Of a DNA stretch of 64,000 nt, positions 24,793 through 33,796 are shown piece by piece. The translations under genes and the position numbers were made by a program. The stretch's first letter is position 1. Every line of letters begins with the position of its first letter. Below the pieces are notes generated by a model. The model searched no databases and was not told the origin of the DNA. It worked only from the letters and a program-made list of their open reading frames with translations. The stretch comes from Elusimicrobiota bacterium (GTDB taxonomy: Bacteria > Elusimicrobiota > Elusimicrobia > UBA1565 > JACRDR01), in NCBI GenBank assembly GCA_016194745.1, contig JACQBA010000015.1, positions 62,236-126,235 of the forward strand, given 5' to 3'.

Positions 24793-25887
24793 CTAGTGGG
24801 CGACCTTGGCCTGCCGCGAGATGCTGAGGAGGATGCCGATCATGAGCAGGTTCACAAGCAGCGTTGAGCCTCCGTAAGAGAAGAACGGCAGCGCGACTCC
24901 CTTGGTGGGCAGGAGTCCGATCGACATGGCGATGTTGAAGAAGGCCTGCAGGCAGAGGATGATGCTGAGCCCCGCCGCGAGGAGCTCGCCGAAGAGGTTC
25001 GGCGCCGCGCGCGCGATGCGCATGCCCCGCAGGAACAAAAGGGCGAACAGCGTCAGCACCGCGATGCTCCCCGCGAGGCCGAGCTCCTCCGCGACGATCG
25101 GGAAGATGAAGTCCGTGTGCGGCGCCGGCAGGAACATCAACTTGAGCGTCGAAGCGCCCAGGCCCTTGCCGATCCACCCGCCCGAGCCGACCGCGAGCAG
25201 CGATTGGACCACCTGGTAGCCCGCGCCCTGCGCGTCCATCGAGGGCTGCAGGAAGTGCATCAGGCGCTGGCGTCGGTACGGGTACTTCAAGAGCTCATAG
25301 GCGAGGACCGGCAGCGAAGCCGCCACGACGCCGAGGATGTAGCGCGAGCGGGCGCCGCCGATGAAGAGGATCAGGGAGGCCGAGAGGAACATGAGGAACG
25401 GCGTCCCCAAGTCGGGCTCGACCAGGATGAGGGCGAGCAGGACGCCCATGACAGCCCACGGGATGGCCGCGCCGTGGACCGGCGAGTCGACCTTGCTGCG
25501 CTTGCGGTCGAGGTAGTCCGCGAGAAAAAGGACCATCACGACTTTCGCGAACTCGGCGGGCTGGAAGCCGAACGTGCCGAGGCGGATCCAGCGCCGCGCG
25601 CCCGCGACCGGCGCGGCGAAGAGCACCGCGACGAGCGTCAGCACGCACAGTCCGAACGCCGGCCAGATCCACTCCTTGAGCCGGTTGTAGTCGATGCGCG
25701 ATAGCGCGAGCATCGCCGGCACGCCGAGGATCGCGAACAGGATCTGGCGCTTGATGAAATGGAACGGGTCATGGAAGTGGCGGTCGGCCCAGATGCCGCT
25801 CGCGGAGTACATCATGATGAGGCCGAAGACGGTCAGGACCAACGCCAGCGTGAGGAGCTGGTAGTCGAGCTGTCCGCGGCGCTTCAT
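24793..25887 (-). CDS. ftsW: SEDS peptidoglycan polymerase FtsW
   Basis: This 364-residue, multi-pass SEDS-family glycosyltransferase is the partner of FtsI in septal peptidoglycan synthesis. It has about ten transmembrane segments. Signature segments include MYSASG near the N-terminus, GARRWIRLGTFGFQPAEFAK, EPDLGT with the conserved Asp, PAPHTDFIFPIVAEELGL and the C-terminal LPFFSYGGSTLLVNLLMIG. The ATG at 25887 overlaps the murD stop by 4 bp. By position in the dcw cluster it is FtsW rather than RodA. Confidence 0.94.
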   Translation of the reverse strand: MKRRGQLDYQLLTLALVLTVFGLIMMYSASGIWADRHFHDPFHFIKRQILFAILGVPAMLALSRIDYNRLKEWIWPAFGLCVLTLVAVLFAAPVAGARRWIRLGTFGFQPAEFAKVVMVLFLADYLDRKRSKVDSPVHGAAIPWAVMGVLLALILVEPDLGTPFLMFLSASLILFIGGARSRYILGVVAASLPVLAYELLKYPYRRQRLMHFLQPSMDAQGAGYQVVQSLLAVGSGGWIGKGLGASTLKLMFLPAPHTDFIFPIVAEELGLAGSIAVLTLFALLFLRGMRIARAAPNLFGELLAAGLSIILCLQAFFNIAMSIGLLPTKGVALPFFSYGGSTLLVNLLMIGILLSISRQAKVAH

Positions 25888-27374
25888 CTGCCCTTTCCGT
25901 GGGACGAGACGAGTTCCTTGAAGCGCCGGCCGCGATGCTCGTAGTCTTTGAATTGGTCGAAGGAGGCGCACGCGGGCGACAGGAGGAGGAGGTCCCCCTT
26001 CTGCCCGATTTGGAATGCCGTCTGGACCGCGGACTCGATCGTCCCGCAAGGGAAGATCGGCACGGGGCCGCTCAAATCCTCTTCGATCTTGCCCGAGGCG
26101 CTGCCGATCGTCAGGATCCCCTTGATGGACGTTCCGAGGTAGGGCCGTAGGGGCGTATACGGATATCCCTTGTGCAGCCCGCCCAGAATGAGGAGGATCT
26201 TCGGCTCCGAATTCCCGTTCGCCAACGCCTTGAGGGCCGTGAGCGTCGACTCCACGTTCGTGGCCTTCGAATCGTTCACGCAGCGGATGCCGCGCGGCAG
26301 GCCGCAGTCCTCAATGCGGTGCTCGACGCCCTTGAAGGCCTTGAACGCCTTCTGGATCGCCTTCGGCGCGATCTTGCGGTCGAGGGCGATGAGCGCGGCC
26401 GCCATCGCGTTCTCGAGATTGTGCGCGCCGGGCAGGTCCGGAGGCGCGAGCTTGGTCTCCGTCTTGGAGCCGGGCAGGCGCACGCGGATGGCGCCGTTGT
26501 CGATCCACGCATGGCTGAGCGTGGACGGGCGGTGCGAGAAAAAGAGCTTTCGCGCGGGGCATTGCCGGGCCATTTTGACCGCGATCGGGTCGTCGCCGTT
26601 GAACACGCAGACGTCGCCCTTGTGCTGGTATTGGAAGATCCGCGCCTTGGCGGCGATGTAGGCGTCCATGCTCCCGTGATGGTCCACGTGATCGGCCGTC
26701 ACGTTGAGGACGGCGGCGGCGGTCGGATGGAAGTAGCGGCTGTCCTCGAGCTGGTAGCTCGACACCTCGAGCACCAGGACGTCGCCCTTCTTGGCCTGAG
26801 GCGCCACGATCGAGGCGGCCGTGCCGATGTTCCCGCCCACGAGGGTCCTTTTGCGCGCGGCCTTGAAGACCTCGCCGAGAAGCAGAGTGGTCGTGCTCTT
26901 CCCGTTGGTCCCGGTGACGGCGACGATCTCCCTCCCCTTGGAGAACGCGAGCGCCGTTTCGAGCTCACTGAAGACCGGGACGTGCGCTTCTTTGAGCTTG
27001 CCGAGGATCGCCGCGTGCGACGGGATGCCCGGACTCTTGACGACGAACTTGGCGCCGAGGAGCCTGTCCGAATGCCCGCCGGCCTCCCATTTCACGCCGG
27101 GCTTGAGCTTCTTGGCCAGGGGGCGGACGTCCTTGTGCGGCTTCGACTCCGAGACGAGAACCTTGTAGCCCTTCTTGGCGAGGAGATTCGCGATGTGGAG
27201 GCCGGAGCGCCCCATGCCGAGGATTCCCCCAAGCTTGCGCGCGTACGCCGCCGGCTCGAAGCGGCGCGCGGGCTCTGGCGGCGGCTTCGGGGCGCGCTTG
27301 CGCTTGTGGGGACGCGGGGCCTTCGCCGCGCGCTTGGAGGCCTTCCGTTTCGCTCGCGCCTTCTTTGCGCTCAT
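25884..27374 (-). CDS. murD: UDP-MurNAc-L-Ala:D-Glu ligase MurD with basic N-terminal tail
   Basis: This 496-residue enzyme adds D-glutamate to UDP-MurNAc-L-Ala in the cytoplasm. The ATP-binding VTGTNGKSTTTLLLGE, SSYQLEDSRYFHP, NVTADHVDHHGSMDAYIAAKARIF and the C-terminal NDSKATN motif are canonical. The first 35 residues are an added Lys/Arg/Ala/Pro tail (KKARAKRKASKRAAK), unlike usual MurD, which starts at the GMGRSG dinucleotide-like fold. The start overlaps the mraY stop by 4 bp, and no internal ATG precedes the domain, which supports the tail as genuine. Confidence 0.93.
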   Translation of the reverse strand: MSAKKARAKRKASKRAAKAPRPHKRKRAPKPPPEPARRFEPAAYARKLGGILGMGRSGLHIANLLAKKGYKVLVSESKPHKDVRPLAKKLKPGVKWEAGGHSDRLLGAKFVVKSPGIPSHAAILGKLKEAHVPVFSELETALAFSKGREIVAVTGTNGKSTTTLLLGEVFKAARKRTLVGGNIGTAASIVAPQAKKGDVLVLEVSSYQLEDSRYFHPTAAAVLNVTADHVDHHGSMDAYIAAKARIFQYQHKGDVCVFNGDDPIAVKMARQCPARKLFFSHRPSTLSHAWIDNGAIRVRLPGSKTETKLAPPDLPGAHNLENAMAAALIALDRKIAPKAIQKAFKAFKGVEHRIEDCGLPRGIRCVNDSKATNVESTLTALKALANGNSEPKILLILGGLHKGYPYTPLRPYLGTSIKGILTIGSASGKIEEDLSGPVPIFPCGTIESAVQTAFQIGQKGDLLLLSPACASFDQFKDYEHRGRRFKELVSSHGKGR

Positions 27375-28456
27375 CTGATCTTGAGCGAAGCGAGCGCCGA
27401 CAGCATGAGGATGATGCTCACGATCCAGAAGCGGACGGTGACCTTGGGCTCCGCGATCCCGCCCAGCTCGAAATGGTGGTGCAGCGGCGCCATGCGGAAG
27501 ATGCGTTTGCCGCCCCGCAGCTTGTAGGACGTCATCTGGAGGATGACCGAGAGCGTCTCGGCGAGGAAGACGCCGCCGACGATCGGCAGCAGCAGCTCCT
27601 GCTTGCAGCACAGGGCGATGGCGCCGATCACGCCGCCCAAGAAAAGGGAGCTCGTGTCGCCCATGAAGACCTCGGCGGGGTAGGAGTTGAACCAGAGGAA
27701 CCCGAGGCACGCGCCGATCAGCGAGCCCACGTACACGGTCAGCTCGCCCGCGCCTTCCACATAGATGATGCGAAGGTACTGGGCCAGCTTGATGTGTCCG
27801 GCAAGATAGGCGAAGATGCCGTACGTCAGCGCGCAGAAGATGATGCTGCCCGCGGCGAGCCCGTCGAGTCCGTCGGTCAAGTTGACCGCGTTGGAAGAGC
27901 CCACGATCACCATGACCATGAGGATGAAGTACACGGAGCCGAGCTCGATATAGACGTCCTTCATGTACGGCACGTTCACCTGCGTGAGGAAGGCGCCGTT
28001 CGGGGGATAGACAGTGAGGTACATCGTGGCCGCCAGAGCGGTCATGATCTGCACCGTAAACTTGAATCGCGAGGAAGCGCCGCGCGGATCCTTACGGACG
28101 AGCTTGAGGTAGTCGTCCCAGAAGCCGACCGCGGTGAGCGAGGTCGTCACGCCGAGGATGAGCCAGGTGAAGCGGTTGTCGGGCCGCATCCAAAGGAGCG
28201 TCGACGCCACGACCGCGACGAAGATCATGAGGCCGCCCATGGTGGGCGTACCCTGCTTCTTCATGTGCGTCGCGGGGCCGTCGGTCCGCTGGATCTGCTG
28301 GATCTTGTAGCGCTTGAGCAGCTCGATGAGCCGCGGGCCGAACAGCATGGAAATGACGAGTGAGGTCACGACGGCGCCGCCTGTGCGGAAGGTGATGTAC
28401 TGAAAGAGGTTGAGGGCGCCCCATTGGCGGTGAAGCGCGTGCAGATGGTACAGCAT
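27371..28456 (-). CDS. mraY: Phospho-MurNAc-pentapeptide transferase MraY
   Basis: This 361-residue, ten-pass membrane enzyme transfers phospho-MurNAc-pentapeptide to undecaprenyl phosphate to form lipid I. Diagnostic motifs are THMKKQGTPTMGG, FWDDYLKL (Asp-Asp pair), NAVNLTDGLDGLAAG, FMGDTSSLFLGG and the cytoplasmic histidine motif MAPLHHHFEL near the C-terminus. It is coupled by ATGA overlaps to murF upstream and murD downstream. Confidence 0.97.
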   Translation of the reverse strand: MLYHLHALHRQWGALNLFQYITFRTGGAVVTSLVISMLFGPRLIELLKRYKIQQIQRTDGPATHMKKQGTPTMGGLMIFVAVVASTLLWMRPDNRFTWLILGVTTSLTAVGFWDDYLKLVRKDPRGASSRFKFTVQIMTALAATMYLTVYPPNGAFLTQVNVPYMKDVYIELGSVYFILMVMVIVGSSNAVNLTDGLDGLAAGSIIFCALTYGIFAYLAGHIKLAQYLRIIYVEGAGELTVYVGSLIGACLGFLWFNSYPAEVFMGDTSSLFLGGVIGAIALCCKQELLLPIVGGVFLAETLSVILQMTSYKLRGGKRIFRMAPLHHHFELGGIAEPKVTVRFWIVSIILMLSALASLKIR

Positions 28457-29808
28457 CAGAGCGCCCCGATGATGCCTTCGAACTGCATAGCGCGCGACGC
28501 CTTGAAGTAGACCGCAGTTCCCGGGGCGAGCAGGGCGCGGAGCTTGGCGAGCCACTGCGACGGGTCCTCGGCGTGGTGGACCGCGGTCGAGGATCCCTTG
28601 CGCACGGCCGCGGCCGCCTCCGCCATGTCCTTGCCGGCCAGGAACACCGCCGCGACGCCGAGCCCGCCGATGAACTCCCCGAGCTCGCGGTGAAAGCTGG
28701 GCGAGTCGGGGCCTAGCTCCTTCATGTCCCCGAGCACGAGCACGAGGCGCGATCCGGCGTAGGCGTCGCAAAAGCTGTCGATCCCGGCGCGCATGGAGCC
28801 CGGGTTCGCGTTGTAGGCGTCGACGAGGAGCCAGGCCCCGGAGGAGTGCTTCTTGGGCTCGAAGCGCATGGGCGCCGGCGAGAACGACTCGATCCCTTTC
28901 ACGATCGAATCGGGCCCGAGCCCGAGGCCGACGGCGCCGGCGGCGGCGGCGCAGGCGTTGCGCTGGTGGACCTTGCCCGCGACCCCGAGCTTGGCCGAGA
29001 CCTTGTGGCGGTTGACGAGCAGCTCGACGCGGTCGTTCGGCGACGGGAGCAGGCGCACGCTCGCGCGCTCGTGCGTCCCGTAGGTGATCGCGCGCGTTCC
29101 GAGCGAGCCTTCCAAGCCGGCGAGCCAGGCGTCGTCCAGGTTGACCGCGACGCGCGTCGTCTCGGGGCTCGCCGAAACGAGCTCGATCAGGCACTTAAAC
29201 ACGCCCTCGAGGCTCCCGAAGAACTCGAGGTGGGCCGCGCCCACGTTCGTCAGGACGCCGACGGTCGGCTGGGCGATCCGCGTGAGCTCGTCGATGTCGC
29301 CGGCGTGGGACTCCCCCATCTCGAAGACGCCGTAGCGGTGCGACGGCAGGAGCTCGAGCACGGAGAGCGGCAGGCCGAACTGGTTGTTGAAGTTGCCCTG
29401 GGTGGCGCAGACGGCGCCCGACTGGGCGGCGATGGAGCGCAGCATCTCCTTGGTCGAGGTCTTGCCGTTGGAGCCGGCGACCGCGGCGACTGGGATGTCG
29501 AAGCGCTTGCGATGGAATGCGGCCAGCGCCTGGAGCGCCTTCAAGGTATCGGGGACCTCGATCAAGTGCGGCGGCGCGGAGGCAATGCGCACGCGCCCGC
29601 GCTGGATGACCCAGCCGGCGGCGTTCTTGGCCGAGTCGAGGAAGTCGTGGCCGTCCGTCCGGGCGCCCTTGACGGCCCAGAAGGCCTGGTCCGGGCCGAG
29701 TTTGCGCGAGTCGATCCCAAGCGAGGACACGGGGTCCTCGGCCGAGCCGCGGACGAGTTGGCCGCCGCACGCCCGCGCGAGCTCTCCCCACGTCAGCTTG
29801 AGGTCCAT
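28456..29808 (-). CDS. murF: UDP-MurNAc-tripeptide:D-Ala-D-Ala ligase MurF
   Basis: This 450-residue enzyme adds D-Ala-D-Ala to the UDP-MurNAc tripeptide. VAGSNGKTSTKEMLRSI is the P-loop, then GNFNNQFGLPLSVLEL, FEMGESHAGDIDELTRIAQPTVGVLTNVG and the C-terminal LVDAYNANPGSM motif. Alignment with MurF favours the ATG at 29808 (MDLKLTWGELA); an in-frame ATG at 29841 would add 11 low-complexity residues. It lies 47 bp (or 14 bp) from murE and overlaps mraY. Confidence 0.95.
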   Translation of the reverse strand: MDLKLTWGELARACGGQLVRGSAEDPVSSLGIDSRKLGPDQAFWAVKGARTDGHDFLDSAKNAAGWVIQRGRVRIASAPPHLIEVPDTLKALQALAAFHRKRFDIPVAAVAGSNGKTSTKEMLRSIAAQSGAVCATQGNFNNQFGLPLSVLELLPSHRYGVFEMGESHAGDIDELTRIAQPTVGVLTNVGAAHLEFFGSLEGVFKCLIELVSASPETTRVAVNLDDAWLAGLEGSLGTRAITYGTHERASVRLLPSPNDRVELLVNRHKVSAKLGVAGKVHQRNACAAAAGAVGLGLGPDSIVKGIESFSPAPMRFEPKKHSSGAWLLVDAYNANPGSMRAGIDSFCDAYAGSRLVLVLGDMKELGPDSPSFHRELGEFIGGLGVAAVFLAGKDMAEAAAAVRKGSSTAVHHAEDPSQWLAKLRALLAPGTAVYFKASRAMQFEGIIGAL

Positions 29809-29855
29809 GGTTCCGGCGATGGTCGTCGTCGTTGCGCCCATGATCTAGGGCCGGC

Positions 29856-31382
29856 TCAGGCCGTGGACGCGAGGCTGCGAACGGCTTCCCGGGCGGTCTC
29901 CCGATCGTCGAAGTGGATCGTTCGATCCTTCAGGATTTGGTAATTCTCGTGCCCTTTTCCCGCGATGAGCACGATGTCGCCCGGACGCGCCTCCCGCACG
30001 GCATGATAGATCGCCTCCTTGCGATCCTGAATGATTTTATAATTTTGAAGCCCGGCGTGTTGCACTCCCGCCTCGATCTGAAACAAAATCTGCATGGGGT
30101 CCTCGGAGCGCGGGTTGTCGCTGGTGAGGATGACCGCGTCGCTTTTAGCGCAGGCGGCCGCTCCCATCGGCCCTCGCTTCGTCGCGTCACGGTCCCCGCC
30201 GCAGCCGACGACCGTGATGAGGCGCTTGTGCGGCACCGCGGCCAGGCAGTCGAGCACGTTCTGGAGGGCGCTGTCGGTGTGCGCGTAGTCGACGAAGACA
30301 TGGAAGGGCTGCCCTCCCTTGACCGGCTCGAGCCGGCCGGGGACCTTCTCGAGCGCCTCGAGGCCCTCGATCACCTTCGCCTCGGGTACGCCGAGCCACA
30401 GCGCCGCCGCGGCCGCGCCGAGGGCGTTGTGCACGTTGTAGGCGCCGATGAGCTGAAGGCGGACCGACCGCTCGCGCCCCTTCCACTTCATGCGGAACAC
30501 CGTCCCGTCCAAGCTTGTCGCGGGCGCGAGTCCCCTGAGGTCCGCGCCGTCCGACAGGCCGAAGCTGACCACGTCGCGGTCGACGACCCGCCGGCGGATC
30601 TTGGAATACGCCGGATCGTCCGCGTTGATCACGGCCGCCCGCTTCTTCTTCGACTCTCCGAGGCTCGACAGAAGGTCGAAGAGCCTCGCCTTGGCCTCGA
30701 GATACGCCTCCCGCGTCTTATGGTAGTCGAGGTGGTCGCGGTGCAGGTTCGTGAAGATGCCGACGTCGAAATCGACGTCGTCGACCCGTTTGAGGGAGAG
30801 CGCGTGGGACGACACCTCCATGGCGACGTGCGTGGCGCCCGACGCCTTCATCTTGGCCAGCAGCCTCTGGAGGTCGTCGGAAAGGGGCGTCGTGTTGGGG
30901 GCGGGTTCGAGCTCCTTGCCGCGGAAGCGGTAGTTGACCGTGCCGAGCACGCCCGGAGCGCCCCCCGCGGCCGCGAAGATCGACTCGAGGAAATAGGTGG
31001 TCGTCGTCTTGCCGTTCGTGCCGGTGACGCCCACGACGGCCATCGCGGAGGACGGATGGCCGTAGAAGTTCGCGCAGACGCGGCTCATTGCGGCGAGGGC
31101 GTCCTCGGCTTTGATCCACACGACGGGCGCGTCGGGACGATCGCGGCGCGAGAGCGTGAAGGGAGCGGGCGGCGGGTTGAGCTCGCTGAGAACGGCGCCG
31201 GCGCCCTTGGCCACGGCGTCGCGCACGAAGCGGTTGCCGTCGCTCTTGGCGCCGGCCAAGGCGATGAACAGGCAGTCGGCGGCGGCCTTTCGCGAATCGT
31301 GCGTCACGCTGCTGATCTCGACCGCGAGCTGTCCGGATGCATGGACGCCGGAGACGCCGGCGAGCGCCTGCGAGAGCTTCAT
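29856..31382 (-). CDS. murE: UDP-MurNAc-L-Ala-D-Glu:diamino acid ligase MurE
   Basis: This 508-residue enzyme adds the third stem-peptide residue. VGVTGTNGKTTTTYFLESIF is the P-loop, and AMEVSSHALSLKRV, FTNLHRDHLDYHKTREAYLEAK and FVDYAHTDSALQNVL follow. The C-terminal specificity site reads DNPRSEDP, where an R between P and S is the meso-diaminopimelate-selecting DNPR motif. Peptidoglycan is therefore predicted to be mDAP type. The ATG at 31382 overlaps the ftsI stop. Confidence 0.97.
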   Translation of the reverse strand: MKLSQALAGVSGVHASGQLAVEISSVTHDSRKAAADCLFIALAGAKSDGNRFVRDAVAKGAGAVLSELNPPPAPFTLSRRDRPDAPVVWIKAEDALAAMSRVCANFYGHPSSAMAVVGVTGTNGKTTTTYFLESIFAAAGGAPGVLGTVNYRFRGKELEPAPNTTPLSDDLQRLLAKMKASGATHVAMEVSSHALSLKRVDDVDFDVGIFTNLHRDHLDYHKTREAYLEAKARLFDLLSSLGESKKKRAAVINADDPAYSKIRRRVVDRDVVSFGLSDGADLRGLAPATSLDGTVFRMKWKGRERSVRLQLIGAYNVHNALGAAAAALWLGVPEAKVIEGLEALEKVPGRLEPVKGGQPFHVFVDYAHTDSALQNVLDCLAAVPHKRLITVVGCGGDRDATKRGPMGAAACAKSDAVILTSDNPRSEDPMQILFQIEAGVQHAGLQNYKIIQDRKEAIYHAVREARPGDIVLIAGKGHENYQILKDRTIHFDDRETAREAVRSLASTA

Positions 31383-33064
31383 GGGCGAGCCGCGGTCCGG
31401 GGATCCGCCTCGGCTGCCTGGCGGGCGAGCGCGCCGTCGGGAGGCGGCGCCTGCTGGTCGGGCTTTACGCCGTAGACTCCGAGCAGGTTGCGCAGCAGCT
31501 TCGCGAAGACGGGCGCCGCGACGTCCGTGCCGTAGTAGCCGACTCTCGGGCTGTCCATGGTCACGAGGATCGTCCACCGCGGGTCCGACGCGGGAGCGAA
31601 CCCCACAAAGGAACCTACGTATTTTTCCTTGGAATATTTCCCGGTCGCGGGGTCGATCTTTTGCGCCGTCCCGGTCTTGCCGGCGATGCGGTAGCCGGGC
31701 ACGCGCGCGGGCTGCCCAGTCCCGCGCTCGACGACGCCCTCGAGGATCGCATTGAGGGAGCGCAGCGTCTGCTCGGACATGACCTGGCGCACGACGACGG
31801 GGCTCGAGCCCTGTCTCACCCGGAGCCGCGGCTCGAGGAGCTTGCCGCCGTTGGCCAGTGCGGAGTAGGCGGCAGTCAACTGGAGCGAGCTCACCGACAG
31901 ACCCTGTCCGAACGCGTTGTTGGCCAGGACGACGCGGGAGCTCTTGCCGGTCTCCTTGAGCTTGCCGGCGGTCTCGCCGGGGAAGGCCAGGACGGTCCTG
32001 GCGCCGAAGCCGAAGGCGCGCGCCCACTTGTTGAACTTCTCCGGAGTCAGGCGCAGGCCGACCTTCGCGGTGCCGATATTGGAGGAGCGCTCGATCACCT
32101 GGCTCAGCGCGAGAAGGCCGTCCGGCTCGTGGTCCTTGATGAAGATTTTGGGCGAGACCTCCCAGCGTCCGTTCTCCGCGTCGATGACGTCGTCGACGCG
32201 CGCGAGCTTCTCCTCGAGGGCGGCGGCGACGGTCACGACCTTGAACGTCGAGCCGGGCTCGTAGGCGTCCTGTACGGCAGGCAGCTTGAGCGGATCAGAA
32301 GGAAACGAGGCGAGCGCCAGGAGGTCGCCCGTGCGCGGGTCCTGGACCACGATGGTCGCCTTCTCCGGACGGTGCTTCTGCACGGCGTCCAGCAGCGCGG
32401 CCTCGGCGAAATGCTGGATGGTTCGGTCGATCGTCAGAATGAGATCCGGGACCGGAGCGTCCTCGGCGTGCGGGGCGAGCTCCATCCGCCGGCCCGCGCC
32501 GTCGCGCAAGAGCGGGACCTTGCGGGCGATGCCGCTCAGTTCCTTGTTCTGCTGCAGCTCGACGCCCGCCATGCCGGCGCCGTCGAGCCCGACAAGACCC
32601 AGGAGAGGGCGCGCCATGTCGCCGTTGGGATAGTAGCGCTGCTCATCGGGCACGACGCCGACGCCTTCGACTTTCAGGCTCTGCAGCGCGTCGACCTCGG
32701 CCAGGTCGAGCTTGCGCTTGAGCCAGACGAACTTGGAGCGGCCCGAGGCCTTGCGGGCGACCTCGGCGGGATTGAGGTTGAGTGCCTTGGCGATCGCGGG
32801 AGCGTGGCGCTTCGACTGACGCATCATGGACGGATCGAGGAAGGCCGACCACGACGGCAGGGACTGCGCCAGGACCTTGCCGGAGCGGTCCAGGATGCGG
32901 CCGCGCTGGATGAGCTTGATCTGCTCGCGCGTCGCCTCGCTCTTGGCCATCGCGGACATGCGCCGCGTCGCGAAAACTTGTAGGAAGCACAGGCGGGCGG
33001 CGATAGGCGCCAAAGGCAGGAGGCAGAGGGCCGCGCACCAGCTCAGCCGGCGGCGGCAGTTCAT
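31379..33064 (-). CDS. ftsI: Septal peptidoglycan transpeptidase FtsI (class B PBP)
   Basis: This 561-residue class B penicillin-binding protein cross-links septal peptidoglycan. It has an N-terminal membrane anchor (about residues 8-28), a PBP dimer domain with RGRILDRSGKVLAQSL, and a transpeptidase domain with catalytic PGSTFK (Ser about 272), SSN (about 326) and AGKTGTAQK (about 462). Its place between ftsL and murE in the dcw cluster supports FtsI. Overlaps with both neighbours suggest coupling. It would work with FtsW. Confidence 0.95.
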   Translation of the reverse strand: MNCRRRLSWCAALCLLPLAPIAARLCFLQVFATRRMSAMAKSEATREQIKLIQRGRILDRSGKVLAQSLPSWSAFLDPSMMRQSKRHAPAIAKALNLNPAEVARKASGRSKFVWLKRKLDLAEVDALQSLKVEGVGVVPDEQRYYPNGDMARPLLGLVGLDGAGMAGVELQQNKELSGIARKVPLLRDGAGRRMELAPHAEDAPVPDLILTIDRTIQHFAEAALLDAVQKHRPEKATIVVQDPRTGDLLALASFPSDPLKLPAVQDAYEPGSTFKVVTVAAALEEKLARVDDVIDAENGRWEVSPKIFIKDHEPDGLLALSQVIERSSNIGTAKVGLRLTPEKFNKWARAFGFGARTVLAFPGETAGKLKETGKSSRVVLANNAFGQGLSVSSLQLTAAYSALANGGKLLEPRLRVRQGSSPVVVRQVMSEQTLRSLNAILEGVVERGTGQPARVPGYRIAGKTGTAQKIDPATGKYSKEKYVGSFVGFAPASDPRWTILVTMDSPRVGYYGTDVAAPVFAKLLRNLLGVYGVKPDQQAPPPDGALARQAAEADPRTAARP

Positions 33065-33441
33065 GGAGCGGCGCGCTCGGGTCTCGGGCGCGCCGCTAGG
33101 AGCCAGTTGCGGGTGGTTCGCAGCGCGGCCTTGGGCCAGCGCGCCAGTCGCGCCGGGCTCGCCGCTGCGGCGTCTTGCGTCCTCCCCGTGTCCAGCACGA
33201 CGATGGCGCCGGGCGCCGGGGCGGACATCTTGAGCCGCTCGCGCGCGAGACGGGAGATCTCGGCGGGAGCCATCTGCCGCTCGATCTCGAGCTTCAGGTA
33301 GGCGTTGCGGCGCTTTTGATCCTCGATCGAGGTGCGGGCCTTCTCCACCTCATAGCCCAGCCGCACCGATTGGATCTGCTGCCACACGAATAGGAAGGTC
33401 AGCGCCGCCACGCCTCCCCACAGGATGTATCGCTTGGTCAA
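33061..33441 (-). CDS. ftsL: FtsL-like divisome protein
   Basis: This 126-residue protein has one transmembrane segment (about residues 5-25, ILWGGVAALTFLFVWQQI) followed by a heptad-rich coiled coil (SVRLGYEVEKARTSIEDQKRRNAYLKLEIERQ). A C-terminal Ala/Arg-rich tail follows. Position directly before ftsI and this topology define FtsL. I prefer the TTG at 33441, which has GAGGA 5 bases upstream. A GTG at 33510 would add 23 basic residues but lacks a spaced ribosome site and would place a hairpin inside the gene. It overlaps ftsI by 4 bp. Confidence 0.78.
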   Translation of the reverse strand: MTKRYILWGGVAALTFLFVWQQIQSVRLGYEVEKARTSIEDQKRRNAYLKLEIERQMAPAEISRLARERLKMSAPAPGAIVVLDTGRTQDAAAASPARLARWPKAALRTTRNWLLAARPRPERAAP

Positions 33442-33458
33442 TGTTCCTCGAAAACTGA

Positions 33459-33478
33459 GGAGGGGCTTTCGCCCCTCC
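33459..33478 (-). terminator. Hairpin just upstream of ftsL
   Basis: GGAGGGGC/GCCCCTCC with a 4-base loop. On the minus strand it is followed by TCAGTTTTCG. It may act as a partial terminator or attenuator between the rsmH/small-ORF part and the ftsL-ftsI part of the dcw operon. Confidence 0.45.
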
Positions 33479-33585
33479 CGGAATCGCCGGCGCCGCGCGC
33501 GGGGAGCCACCTCCCGTCGCGCGGCGCCAGGCGTTCGTCGCCGTCGGACGTCCGCACCGCCGACAGCTTGAGTCTTTAAAGTCGA

Positions 33586-33615
33586 CGGGCACCCCGCCGA
33601 GCCCTTAGGTGCCCG
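33586..33615 (-). terminator. Second intra-dcw hairpin
   Basis: CGGGCACC (33586-33593) pairs with GGTGCCCG (33608-33615), 11 bp after the small ORF stop. There is no clear T-run. With the hairpin at 33459-33478 it makes the 33442-33625 gap a candidate control point. Confidence 0.4.
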
Positions 33616-33625
33616 CCAGATCTGG

Positions 33626-33796
33626 TTACATGCCCTTTCGGCCTCTCAAGAACACCTTGCGCCACACATAGCGCGCGCCCCCCGCCACGTCGAGGGAGGT
33701 CAGCTGCGTCACGTGCTGCCGGGGCGGAAGAAAACCCGCGGGTCCGGCGAACTGGAGCGACATGCCGCTTTGGAGCCATGCCTGGTTCTTTGTCAT
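33626..33796 (-). CDS. 56-residue protein between rsmH and ftsL
   Basis: Starts at the ATG at 33796, which overlaps the rsmH stop (ATGA), with GGAG about 6 bases upstream. The product MTKNQAWLQSGMSL... ends in a basic stretch RYVWRKVFLRGRKGM. It has no membrane segment or cysteine. It has the same overlap arrangement as all neighbouring dcw genes, which argues that it is translated. No family recognised. It may be a small divisome or RNA-binding accessory; that is speculation. Confidence 0.58.
   Translation of the reverse strand: MTKNQAWLQSGMSLQFAGPAGFLPPRQHVTQLTSLDVAGGARYVWRKVFLRGRKGM

Noticed and set aside
29913..32983. Long plus-strand frames over murE and ftsI
   Set aside because: Shadows of real genes; no homology-like motifs and no start context.
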